Source: Platerodrilus igneus
Taxonomy: Eukaryota; Arthropoda; Insecta; Coleoptera; Lycidae
Direction: 5' to 3'
Assembly: GCA_036346225.1 (NCBI GenBank)
Contig: JARFIW010000999.1
Location: forward strand, 2,339,001 to 2,403,000
DNA length: 64,000 nucleotides
The position numbers and the translations under genes are program-made. The notes below the pieces were generated by a model. The model did not search any database and was not told the DNA's origin. It saw only the letters and a list, made by a program, of their open reading frames with translations. Shown piece after piece: positions 48,093 to 56,388 of this stretch. Each line of letters opens with the position of its first letter. The first letter of the stretch is position 1.

Positions 48093-51000
48093 AATACTTG
48101 AAAGTTTGTTTCTTGGGAAAAAGGTCTAAATAAATAAAAAAAATTTTTACATTATATGTGTGTTAATCAGACGTTTCGACCGTCGCTAGATGGTCTTTAT
48201 CAATGATGTTTTTTCCCCCTATAATACAATACATGTACATTATATCTTAACAAATATCTAAAATGCTTACCCATAAACGGAGTTTTATATATTTATAATG
48301 TAGTATAAATTGAGCTATTCACTAATTGATACGGTACGGTTACTATAATCTAATTTATTTAATTTAAAATTGTACAAAACATTTACGTCACAAATTAAAA
48401 TACTGTTTTTCTGTATAAATTATGTACACCTTGATGCGAGTTGCTAAACTCTTTGTCAAAATTTTAAATTCGAACTTTTTAGTTAACATGTATATTAAAA
48501 TGTTTAGTACAGAGTTTGATTAAAGACTAATGCTTGATTTATTGGAGTTTCTATTTCTTATCACTGGATAAGGACACTTTTTACAAACAGGTTAAAATCG
48601 TAAAACTTTCTACAATTATGAATATCTGTCTTATTGAGTAAATTTAACTTTATGTATAAATATATATCCATACGCTTATTTATTTAAATATATATCTGTA
48701 TATGTATTCATCTGTACATACCTCTACGCATACACATACGTTTACTCACTCTATCTCGCCTCCATATATACAAGACAAACACCTTTTCCTGATTAATTTT
48801 ATGCATTTTTATTTTAGTAGATTATAATATATTTTACTTAATTTGCTAATATCTATTTTATCATTTACTGATGTTGGATGTTTAATAAATATACACCATC
48901 TCTAGGAATTCTCGAATTTTTTGGTTTGCTTCTGTTTTTAAAATTGTTGTTTTGTTGAATTCGAATTTATGCTGGGCTTGTTTTTCATGTTTGGTTAGAG
49001 CAGTTTGATTAGTTTTATCATATTTATGACCATTTATTCTTATCTCTAAATGCTGTATACTTTGCCCAATGTATACACAATTGCAATTCTGTTGACACGG
49101 AATCTTATAGATGGTGTGTGTTTTTTTATTCTTAGGAGTGTTATCTTTTAATTTACTAAAACAACTTTTTGTTAAATTGTATCCTTTGTGCGCAATTTTT
49201 ATATTATGTTTTATTAGTAATTTTTGTAGATTTTCGGATAAATTTTGTACATACGGTATGGGTGCATATTTTATTATTGATTTATTTTTGGTATTGTCGA
49301 TGTAGTTTGTGTTATAGTGTTTATTAATTTGTTTTTTAAATATCCGTTCAATTAAATTTAATGGGTAATTATTTTGTCGTAATGCGTTTTTAGCTTTCTT
49401 TATTGCTTCCCATCTATATTCAGGGTCTGATAGTTTGATTACCCTATCCGCTAGTCCTATTACGACAGACTTTTTCTGGGAGATAGGATGTTGGGAGTAA
49501 TAGTTAAGGTATCTTCCCGACCAAGTGTTTTTAGTGTACCATGATGTTTTAATATGATGGTTTATCCGGTGCAATGTCATATCTAGAAAGTTAAGTTTAT
49601 TATCTTTTCTACTTCAATTGTGAATGAAGAGTATGTATGAAGAATAAGAAAATAAGTAATGATATGGTTGTATACAGTATTTTTTGTCTACAAGAAACAT
49701 GTTTACACTTTTTCTCTAAAATAATTTGGTGAGCCAATATTTGTACATTAAGAATTTAACATGGAAATCCTCATAGTGCATGAACCAATTCTACACTTGG
49801 TAGAAGCAACTGGACTCAAACAATAATGCACAATGATGGTGAATTAAGAATGGCTAGAGCTATAAAAGTACAACAGTAAAATGTCAAAGTGTTAGAATCC
49901 AGAAAGAATGTTTAACAGAGCAATACATGCAGGGATTGTATTAGATTAAGTTTTATGGGAACAAATCGAGTTATTAAATTATAATACGTGATCAGGGGCG
50001 TCTCGTGTAACAGGTAATTATACAAAATGTCGAAGTGCAAGTGTAAAAATATTTGAAAAAATGGTAAATAAAACGAAAATATTTAGAAGTTTAAAATTAA
50101 ACGTAACAAATTCTTGATATTCAGTTAGTTTGACTGAAAAGAAGCTAATGGAATTAAAAATACAATGCGTAAATTACAAGAAAAAAATAAAAATTGTGTA
50201 TATTAAAATCGAAATTTTTATAATTAATAGTCAGGTGATGAGTAATAAAATTTTTATATCAATAGATAGCATCTTATTGTTTCGCAAAGGTTGGTAATTT
50301 ATTATATTTTTTTCTTTAAAAAAATCCCATTTTGCTATTTTGATGAACACACACACACAATACAATCAAACTATTTTATTAAGAAAGAAACTTCTCGTGC
50401 ATTAGAGCAGTTTGTTAATATATTTTTATTTAGATACTCTTCTGCCATATTTTTATGTTAGATATTTGTGATCTTCATATTTATTAGTATTAATAAACTT
50501 TTGCACAACGCCGATAAAAATTTTCAAACAGGATAGATTCTTTTGATTATCTTAAAATAACTAGAATTTATTGAAATGTTATTTAGATTATTTACTTTAA
50601 CTTCTGTAATAGTATTTGTGTTTTGCATCATTACATTTGTTAGTCCTTTCAGTAGAATTATATTATTATGTAAAATGAGCAACGTGCTATGCATGTTACA
50701 ACACATGTTAAATATAGACGTACGGGAATGCTAAGGCCCACTACAGGTCCTACAGGAAGCAGACGTGGTGTTCCCACGGGAGCTAAATACAAATGCAAAC
50801 CACCTCGTGGCATGTACATCAACCATGATGATTTGGCAGCAATGGCTTCAGGTTCGCCTGGTGTTCACATTCTAAATGCAATGGATCGAGAAATGGAAGC
50901 TCTTCATCGACAAGTGAGTAGTACTACTTATTGCTGCTTGTGCCTGACTATTTTGCCCTTCAGTGTGCTTATGGAATGCAGTTTTCTCTGTAGTTAGTGT

Positions 51001-51115
51001 TTCATTGTTTGAACTGCTTGCATCATCTTGCTTTTTCATACATTGGTTTAGTATTTTCTTTAATATAAAGTGATTCAGGACATCACAATATTTGATAGCA
51101 CACTTCTTAAATTCA

Positions 51116-51166
<51 letters not shown>

Positions 51167-51677
51167 CAGATGAATTTCAACATAAATTATATGCTTTAAC
51201 ATTATTAAAGCACTTTCTCTATTGTTTCAGATTCAACAAAACAAGCAACTTGTAAGTTCTTTAAAACGTAAACATACGGATTCATTGGAAGATCTCCGTC
51301 CAGCTGGTGACAATTCTGCACGCATAAATTCCAGGTGGACAAGTGAAGAATTATTACTTGCAGTGCAGGGTGTCCGTAAATATGGTAAGGATTTTAAAAG
51401 TATAGCTGACATACTGGGTAGTAAAAATGAAGCCCACGTACGAAATTTTTTTATTAATTATCGTAAGCGATATCATTTAGATGACGTACTTAAAGATCAC
51501 AAAAATGACAATGATCCTATTATAATATTAGATGATTTAGATGAAAAAGAACTAGAGGATAGTTTAGATGCAAATTCTTCGAATGATGTTATTTGTTTAT
51601 CATCTTCACCCCCACTTAGAAGGGAATTTAAAAATAGCAGAATGACTTTAAATCCAGCTAATAATAAACCATGTTAA
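33700..51677 (+). CDS. CoREST: CoREST (REST corepressor), 3' part: three exons joined
   Basis: CoREST is a nuclear scaffold that links the histone demethylase LSD1/KDM1A and class I HDACs to chromatin. Its linker helix packs on the LSD1 tower domain and its second SANT domain contacts DNA and histones. The three exons give about 246 residues: finger, RRTGMLRPTTGPTG segment, KPPRGMYINHDDL linker, the coiled region HRQIQQNKQLVSSLKRK, SANT2, and an acidic tail. Splice phases are 2/1 between the first pair and 0/0 between the second. The introns are 16.9 kb (full of transposons) and 317 bp. The ELM2 and SANT1 exons were not found in the window. Confidence 0.88.
34023..34110 (+). mobile_element. 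relic of a piggyBac 3' terminal region
   Basis: CTATGGTTACTATTTTT here is identical to bases about 38829-38845 in the 3' non-coding end of the piggyBac element. Both are followed at similar distance by a GTAATTTTTT.AGT.TTGTT segment. The terminal AAAGGG-TTAA is not preserved. Confidence 0.4.
35664..35911 (+). other. unrecognised coding-like stretch of about 80 codons
   Basis: One frame stays open from about 35664 to the stop at 35909-35911 with no ATG at its start. It includes TCLNYTCPDTHTTAKALKKF and ends NKYHMVPIN. The bias toward A at codon positions and the low stop density stand out from the neighbouring sequence. I do not recognise the family; a transposon remnant is the likely source. 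Confidence 0.25.
37270..38914 (+). mobile_element. piggyBac-type DNA transposon, 5' end not found
   Basis: The 3' end reads CATATAAAGGG followed by TTAA (38915-38918), which fits piggyBac tips (CCCTTT...AAAGGG) and its TTAA target. No matching TTAACCCTTT was found upstream, so the left end is lost or too changed to see. The coding lesions are few, which makes this one of the younger elements in the window. It lies in the CoREST intron in the same orientation. Confidence 0.8.
37285..38752 (+). pseudogene. piggyBac transposase with few lesions
   Basis: An open segment (37356-38186) covers most of the DDE domain: DESMVAFKGR carries the first aspartate (about 37720), CIFFDNFFTG the second (about 37950). 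After a one-base shift near 38145, a second segment (to 38583) carries YNKNMGGLDMFDQLRA with the third aspartate, then RRWWLKLFYHFFECAVVNSY. A TGA at 38581-38583 interrupts the same frame before a cysteine-rich finger, RRCARCRHC...C..C....C..CF, itself split by another shift near 38667. Upstream, SPIEIFTSV and LIDLMVAQSN are in different frames. It is inactive, but only by about four lesions. Confidence 0.85.
38936..39112 (-). mobile_element. 3'-end fragment of an APE-type LINE
   Basis: On the minus strand this matches the C-terminal coding end of the LINE at 46700-46850. Both contain GCATGAG.GAATAGTGCGGA.T and ATATTAGAAGCAGAGA. The fragment is short, as expected for a 5'-truncated LINE insertion. 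Confidence 0.7.
39113..40800. other. non-coding stretch within the CoREST intron
   Basis: I see no recognisable coding sequence. Open frames at 39438-39662, 39557-39766 and 39902-40093 overlap one another, are hydrophobic because of T-rich sequence and have no family resemblance. Confidence 0.5.
40803..41780 (+). pseudogene. degraded LINE reverse transcriptase fragment
   Basis: The plus strand, read through several frames, gives QFDLIKN (QFGFR block), WAK, RCQRRIFF.FLLFNLFIEQAV (the usual GC.LSPLLFN block) and AYDMVLK in place of ADDI. These line up with the RT of the LINE at 45720-46300 and suggest the same or a sister family. It is much more decayed than that copy. Open frames on the minus strand (41043-41273, 41540-41812) are shadows. 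Confidence 0.65.
41781..43500. other. non-coding stretch within the CoREST intron
   Basis: It is AT-rich with a GT run followed by TATATA at about 42932-42950. No gene is recognised. Confidence 0.5.
43538..44690 (+). pseudogene. LINE endonuclease domain and linker, broken
   Basis: GKWNVRSM is readable near 43608-43632 in one frame, and LENLKIEVDRLAPNIVGISEV in the next. After a gap that removes part of the domain, 43893-44126 gives LIEFCDKNNLTITNTLFQH, RRYTWKIPG, YEIDYIL and EADTDTDHNIV. The last motif corresponds to the SDH of the endonuclease active site, here TDH. A basic linker (44312-44551) follows. The enzyme would nick target DNA to prime reverse transcription. Confidence 0.7.
44687..45402 (+). 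mobile_element. nested LINE 3' fragment with (ATG)n tail, itself carrying a solo LTR
   Basis: The host LINE frame reads DDLEI up to about 44687 and resumes with LGYPILRDEFEVALKILKNG at about 45402, where related elements have one continuous stretch. Between these, GYVELFRLAQN at about 44695-44730 resembles the end of the LINE (46820-46845). The right part ends in ATGATGATGATG (about 45383-45396), a typical LINE 3' tail. Both junctions carry GATGACTT, a possible target duplication. The boundaries are inferred. Confidence 0.45.
44742..45338 (-). mobile_element. solo LTR, third member of the 22546/24043 family
   Basis: This 597-bp GC-rich block is flanked by AGTT on both sides (44738-44741 and 45339-45342). 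On the minus strand it starts TGTTACGTGCCGAAACCGGC and ends GGGGTTATAATA, paralleling TGTTACATGCC and TGTAATA of the copy at 24043-24589. GTAGGTTCCTTG in the middle is also shared. It interrupts the nested LINE fragment. The open frame at 44845-45066 is incidental. Confidence 0.7.
45402..46850 (+). pseudogene. LINE reverse transcriptase and C-terminal region, broken
   Basis: Blocks in order: PILRDEFEVALKILKNGKAPS, then IPKKRGTDRCENFQTISLT (45454-45714), QFGFRRNRGIREALRV and FVDLEKAFDNVKW (about 45730-45860), RRGCALSLLIFNLYIEEAMN and YRFADDIAVLASS with the catalytic DD (45997-46320). Last come YRRMMKISW and GHILRHEG.......GKKRGRGRPRL (46653-46850). Several frames are needed and a few stops are present. 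The enzyme would copy element RNA at the nicked target. Confidence 0.8.
46876..48030. other. non-coding stretch with a small minisatellite
   Basis: The open frames here, at 47163-47456, 47474-47683 and 47484-47753, lie largely in a tandem repeat and in T-rich sequence and have no family resemblance. A TATACAGGGTG at 47884-47894 resembles a mariner-type tip without a visible partner. Confidence 0.5.
47412..47640. repeat. tandem repeat, unit about 85 bp, about 2.7 copies
   Basis: Units at 47476 and 47561 align along their length: TTTTAT.TACGTT, CGCACGTATTCCGTCGC and the following ATATC.A.ACTTTA are shared. A diverged, shortened copy precedes them at 47412. Confidence 0.7.
48031..48093. repeat. 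(TA)n microsatellite at Penelope 3' end
   Basis: A TA run, with one TATG near its right end, directly abuts the 3' end of Penelope copy C. Confidence 0.95.
48166..48207 (-). ncRNA. hammerhead-like ribozyme with U3-A8 core, Penelope copy C
   Basis: On the minus strand: AUCA (helix I), UUGAUAA (core), A, GACC (helix II), a 10-base loop, GGUC (helix II), GAAA, CG, UC, UGAU (helix I return). Helix I pairs AUCA with UGAU and helix II pairs GACC with GGUC. GUC sits where the cleavage triplet belongs. Against the consensus CUGANGA, both C3 and G8 are changed, to U3 and A8, which could still pair. Helix III would be only two base pairs without a loop, so activity might require two molecules, as suggested for other minimal Penelope hammerheads. 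Folding was done by hand. Confidence 0.55.
48882..49580 (-). pseudogene. Penelope polyprotein C-terminal part with GIY-YIG endonuclease (232-codon open frame)
   Basis: The frame runs from the RT tail (WYTKNTWSGRYLNYYSQHP, KKSVVIGLADRVIKLSDPEY) through a linker to a GIY-YIG endonuclease. That domain has TIYKIPCQQNCNCVYIGQS, then LEIRINGHKYD and ALTKHEKQAQHKFEF, keeping the tyrosine, glycine, arginine and histidine positions of the family. A frameshift just upstream joins it to FTIEVEKDNKLNFLDM of the RT. The endonuclease domain itself appears intact, but the N-terminal RT is lost, so this is a dead copy with a preserved domain. Confidence 0.8.
49641..50717 (+). other. CoREST: end of the 16.9-kb CoREST intron
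   Basis: This is AT-rich with a short CA run at about 50349. No gene is recognised. It ends in the acceptor TAAATATAG at 50717. Confidence 0.6.
50718..50913 (+). CDS. CoREST: CoREST exon: LSD1-binding linker
   Basis: The exon begins ACG after AATATAG and ends CAA before GTGAGT. With the two bases carried from the finger exon it reads RRTGMLRPTTGPTGSRRG, then KCKPPRGMYINHDDLAAMA, then HILNAMDREMEALHRQ. KPPRGMYINHDDL corresponds to KPPKGMFLSQEDV of human RCOR1, the start of the linker that docks on the LSD1 tower. The last part begins the coiled-coil helix. The exon ends in phase 0. Confidence 0.92.
51119..51164. repeat. (TA)n microsatellite in the 317-bp CoREST intron
   Basis: This pure TA run lies about 70 bp before the acceptor of the last exon. 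Length changes here could affect splicing efficiency. Confidence 0.95.
51231..51677 (+). CDS. CoREST: CoREST terminal exon: coiled helix end, SANT2 and acidic tail
   Basis: The acceptor is CTATTGTTTCAG ending at 51230. The exon reads IQQNKQLVSSLKRK (end of the LSD1-binding helix), then the SANT2 domain from about INSRWTSEELLLAVQGVRKY through GKDFKSIADILGSKNEAHVR to NFFINYRKRYHLDDVL. This closely parallels human RCOR1 ARWTTEEQLLAVQAIRKYG and FFVNYRRRFNIDEVL. The three regularly spaced aromatic residues of a SANT fold are present. The roughly 70-residue tail is acidic and serine-rich with two hydrophobic clusters next to acidic or serine residues (PIIILDDLDEKELE and DVICLSSSPP) and ends NKPC before TAA at 51675-51677. 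Confidence 0.95.
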   Translation: MQQNKQLVSSLKRKHTDSLEDLRPAGDNSARINSRWTSEELLLAVQGVRKYGKDFKSIADILGSKNEAHVRNFFINYRKRYHLDDVLKDHKNDNDPIIILDDLDEKELEDSLDANSSNDVICLSSSPPLRREFKNSRMTLNPANNKPC

Positions 51678-52095
51678 AAAATATATATGCACGAGGAGTT
51701 AGTTAGTGTTATCTTTTATATTTATAATTATTAGTTTTTAAATTGAAAATGTTATAACCATTTGTTTAATTTTGTATCATAGATAGTACAATTTTAGATT
51801 TGTGTGGAATATTTTTTAAGAATACATTGGAGATTGTTTTTTGGTGTACAAAAATTTCATTTCATAACATAGCTTTAAAATTATAATACTAGTTTGTGCA
51901 AGTAACTTTGACTTTGGAAACACTTGTTCCATAAACTGCCAATTTTTAGTATTACTAGATGTAATTGAGGTTATTCGTATTATAACTGTGTTATCTAGAT
52001 ACAGTGCTTGAGTATAAATTAAAACATAATTAAAAAAAAAATTTTATACAGTTTAATTTTAAATATATAATAAACCACTTGTGTGATCTTTAAAT
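51678..52095 (+). other. CoREST: probable CoREST 3' UTR with AATAAA at 52069-52074
   Basis: AT-rich sequence follows the stop codon. The first clean AATAAA is at 52069-52074, about 390 bp after the stop, a plausible polyadenylation signal. The actual end is not determined by sequence alone. Confidence 0.45.
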
Positions 52096-53802
52096 TAGCA
52101 GCGATTGTCAGTAGACTTTCATAAAAAGGTTTCTAATAATTTCAGCTGGAAACTTGATGTAGGTTGTCTAATAATTTGGCATAGTGCACAAATATTATGT
52201 CCTTTTTAAAATTGTATTGGGAACTTATCGTTTTTGTAATCTTGAAATCTACATGTTAAAAATGTAACTGTTTTTTAAAAATCGCTATTACTAAATTAAG
52301 GATTGTCAAACTTGTTATTTAGAATACGTTTGTAACATTCATTGAATTTAAAAAGACCTAGCAGTGCTATTATACCATTTAAAAATATATATCAAATTAC
52401 AAAACAATATTTGTTATTGAACTTAGGAAGATTGAACATAAAAATTGCAGAACAGAAAAATAACAATTGCCAGAATAGGAAAATAGGTTGTTATTTTACA
52501 ATATCAGGCCTATGAATAATTATCTTATTGTCACTAAATGACCTAACATATATGGATGTGCCTCTATTGCAGTAAAGCTATCAATATGTGTACCTAGATC
52601 CGCCTTTGGAACATCTTCTATCAAAGCAAAAACAGTTGTCTTTTCACCAAAAAAAGTTATGTATATCATTATTTGCAGAAATTCACATAGACAAACAATG
52701 TTTTTCCTATGGTAAGTAATTACTTAAATTGAAGACCAAATACATGACAAACTACTTCTTAACTAATTAAATTATTGATTAATATACGAGCTTAATCTGT
52801 TTATGCAAATGTCAAAATCAAGAGTTAATGATAAATTTGTTAAAGACATAATAATTGTTTAGATGAGTTATTATTTTTCTATTGAGCATTAATTGCAACT
52901 AAGTAAATTTTTATTATGCTGAAATGTTAACAAGGAGTCAGATTTGAAAAGGCTATTTCTGACACTATCGTCAATTTGAAATGATTGCTCGGTATTGCAA
53001 TGCTGCGTGTTTGTTATTTGCTTTAACTTTTTGAGAATATGCCATTACTCTACTACCTTTTTGGTTTCGTATACGTATTGTAACGAAAACTCTATTTGCA
53101 CAAACAACAGTTCTTATTTTCAAACTGATTATACAAGTCTTTTCAACAACTCGTAGTTACAATGGAATTTGCTAAAAGCTCTTCCAATAATTTATTTTCA
53201 GCTAATCACTAACGGTACGATTACTAGCTTTTTAATCTACGATGCTATCTTCTTCATCCACTTAATATTCGAAGCACTACAGTTAACTTTCCAACCACTA
53301 ATTATTAATTTATATAATCACTACAGTAATTCATATCACGTACAGTAATTTATATCAACAGTAATTAATATCACATCTTTCAAAGCTTTAAACTAGAACA
53401 TATTGTAATCAAATATTCAATTAGAACTGAACTTCAATATCCACAACTGCAATTTATATATAAATTCAAAACTTTAAGACTATTTGAAAATGTACTAGAA
53501 ATTATGCAAATAACATCTAAAATGTACCTATTGTAATCTAAGTAACTCTTAAATATAAAAGGAAGTGCTGCTGGGATCTGTCAATCATCTTTGGTGTACA
53601 AACGCCTCATTCCAATGTAGTTATTCTAATCAGAGGCAGATTGATCGGTGCTACAGTATCAAAGAGATTTGTCAATTAATGTTGTGTTAGAGCATACGTA
53701 GAAGATAAGCTTTTATATCAATGATTGTCAACAGTCACAGTGATTATATGTACTTTTATTTGTTATGTACCTTTCTATAATGCTGTCCCATCAATGCAAG
53801 TA
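52096..53802. other. non-coding stretch downstream of CoREST
   Basis: It is AT-rich. A locally repeated CAGTAATT..TATATCA phrase occurs at about 53325-53370. No gene is recognised. Confidence 0.5.
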
Positions 53803-54350
53803 CAGGGTGTCACAGTAAATTCTGACCCAGTTTGATCGTTAATAACTACAGTAAAAAGATAGATGTATGCAGTTTACACTAGTCCATTTATTTACTTCAT
53901 AAATTTTTTACGGGATATAATTTCCATTGTGCAATCTTTTATATAGTTTCCAAATTATGGTCATTTTCAATATAAAAATCCTAGGCTGTGTATGATAATG
54001 CCAAACAAAAGACCAATTTCTCCTCTTTTCAAAAGTGTATAGTTTGTAACACTTTACTATTAGAACAAGTGAGTAATTTAATTTTCTAGGATGCTTCTTT
54101 AATTTTTCCTATAGAATTCTGACGCATTTTGATCGTAGACAAATTTTTACTTAGAAAAGATATAGGAATGCGGCTTTCACTTAGTAGTTTTGATGTTGCA
54201 CTGAGTTTTGTTTTTAGTGTATCACTTGCCATGTTCAATAATATATGTTCAGTTTTATTTTAAATGCCACACTCTGTATGTGAAAGAACACCAATGTTTT
54301 ATTTTCCAAATTGTATAATGTGGTAAACTTTTATTTTGAAATAAACGAGT
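53803..54350 (+). repeat. left compound terminal inverted repeat
   Basis: Two units start with similar phrases, GACCCAGTTTGATCGT at about 53823 and GACGCATTTTGATCGT at about 54120. Each continues with an AAAAGATA..ATGC and a TTTCACT.. block. The whole block pairs with the reverse complement of 55830-56388. Shared inner landmarks are TTCAATAATA and TTTTCCAAATTGTATAAT. Confidence 0.8.
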
Positions 54351-54554
54351 TAACTTCATTTTTAAAGAGGCGTAGATTAAAAAATTAAGAACTGGAAGTT
54401 TAGAAACTTATTTTTAATAATTATAAACTAAGAAGTATAATTAAACAAAAAATAATGCTTTTACAGAGATGTTTCAAATGCTTTTACAAAAGATGTTCCA
54501 AATACTTTACCATTTTGATCTATATATTTCAGAAGTCTAAATAAAAGGTTATCA

Positions 54555-55340
54555 AATTTCCTGATTAATTTCCTGAAATGTTCGAATAATGTTATACTGC
54601 AATTCTTCGAGAGTTTCTGGAATGGGATTGATACACCTGTCTTTAATATAGCCCCAGATAAAGAAATCTGGACCTATGATATCTAGTGAATGTGGGGACC
54701 ACTTTATTGTTCCCGCCCTACCAATCCATCTATCTTGAAATGTCTGCATTACAGAATCCTGGGAATTAGTGAACAATGCGGTGGAGCACCGTCTTGTTGA
54801 AAGGACAATGAGTCTACATAACCTTCTTGCTCCAACTTAGGGTCGAAAACATTCTTTAGCATGTCTATATAAATTGCATTAGTGATTTTTATTTCTTGAA
54901 AAAAGGAACGTCCATAAATTTTATTCATTGGAACTGCACACCACAAATTGACTTTTGGTGAATCCCTTTCATATTCTTTTATTACTCTGGAATTTTCTCT
55001 ATTGTACTGTCCACTCTAATGAAAAGCAGCTTTGTCCAACATTATTATTTGAGTACATTTGGATGAGCTCGATATAAATCCAAGACCAAAAACAATACTC
55101 TTTTTTCAAAATCTCTCTCATAGATTTGCGGGTGTATTTGTATTTTATATGGAATCAGTCGCAAAACCTTCAAACACGTATACAATTTTGAAAATTGAAA
55201 GTACATTGGCTATCTTACAAATGGAAATTTGGTTCTTATTTTCTTGTTAAACTTTGCTAATTTGTAAGTCTATTAAAATAAATATCACTATTCCGACTTT
55301 CGTGTTTCTTCGTTCAGTAGAACGATTGCAGAAACGTTGC
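54555..55340 (-). pseudogene. mariner/Tc1-type transposase, broken
   Basis: On the minus strand MARNVSAIVLLNEETRKSE is readable near 55290-55350, followed after a gap by ERDSPKVNLWCAVPMNKIYG, FFQEIKITNAIYIDML, and SFQQDGAPPHCSL (54749-54946). After a shift come FQDRWIGRAGTIKWSPHSLD and PDFFIWGYIKD (54552-54776). The aspartate of FQQDGAPPH and that of SLDI are the second and third catalytic positions; SPD is altered to SLD. Stops and at least two shifts inactivate it. Confidence 0.8.
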
Positions 55341-55829
55341 GTGCCATTTTTATACCAGTTTTTGATGTGGGATTTTTTTCAAATTTGACAAGAAATTCTC
55401 TTTTTACTATTGAAATCGTGTCATATTTTGCATACAAAATCACTGTTCTTGACTTGTCAGTTATAGTAAAATGAACGATTATCTTTTACAAAGAAAATAC
55501 GCACAGACACACATTGCAAAACGTATGTAATAATCATGTTAAATGTGACTATTATTTTGATTACATTCTGACAACAATTTGACTAAAATCAACTTAGCCA
55601 AACATGAATTATTGGATATGGGAAATACTTCATAAAAATCTAATCAAATAGGTAATCTAAATCTAAAGGAATACTTGCCACCACATTATTAAAACAGAAA
55701 ACATTCGATTTGTTGTGTTTAATTATACCTAACTATTAGTTTAAATTTGTTTAAAATAAATTTGTAAACTTCTCGTTCTTAATTTTGTAATCAATGCCGT
55801 CTTAAAAAATGAAATTGCTCCTTTATTCT

Positions 55830-56388
55830 GAAAGTAAATTTTCCAAGATTATACAATTTGGAAAATAAAAATATTATCCTTTAAAATGTTCTTATCGCAT
55901 ACAGGATGTTGCATTTAAAATAACGTCCAACGTATTTTATTATTGAAAATAGCCAGTTATGCACTCGGAGCAACAATAAAACTGCCAGTGAAAACCACAT
56001 CCTTATATCTTTTTTAATTAAAAAGTTATTCACGATTAAAATGCATCAAAATTCTCTAAGACACTTTGAACATGATATTGTTGAAACTTAATTACTCGCT
56101 TGTTCTTATAGTAAAGCATAACAAACTATACATTTTTGCAAAGAGGAGGAATCAGTCTTTTGCATGGCGTTATCATAAACAGAATGTTATATTTAAAATA
56201 ACGTTGAATTTTTATGTTGAAATGTTCATATTTTGGAAACATTCTATATAAAAGGTTGCACAAAGGGAATTATATGCCACAAAAAGCTTATGAAATAAAT
56301 CAATCGATTAGTGAAAACCGTATCCTATCTTTTTCTTGTAAAAAGTTATTAACGATCAAAATGGGTCCGCATGTTCTGGAACACTATA
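55830..56388 (-). repeat. right compound terminal inverted repeat
   Basis: This is the partner of 53803-54350. The two units end at about 56050 and 56365 with (A)ACGATCAAAATG-type phrases. Confidence 0.8.

Larger units (their letters stand above)
48094..49640 (-). mobile_element. Penelope-like retroelement copy C (minus strand, 5'-truncated)
   Basis: Read on the minus strand, the element keeps the last part of the RT-endonuclease polyprotein and a non-coding 3' region of about 780 bp with a hammerhead-like motif. The region ends in CCCAAGAAACAAAC before the (TA)n. Its 3' end parallels that of copies A1/A2 (CCCAAGAAAATCATC before (TA)n), so they are related, but the coding parts differ clearly. 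The 5' end is lost within the RT. Confidence 0.85.
53803..56388 (-). mobile_element. mariner/Tc1-type DNA transposon with compound inverted repeats
   Basis: The left tip is TA then CAGGGTGTCACAG; the right tip is GGTCCGCATGTTCTGGAACAC with a decayed end near 56388. The terminal inverted repeats are long (about 53803-54350 and 55830-56388), each made of two related units. The transposase lies on the minus strand. The open frames at 56066-56251, 56214-56417 and 56371-56580 lie within or across the right repeat and are not genes. Confidence 0.85.
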
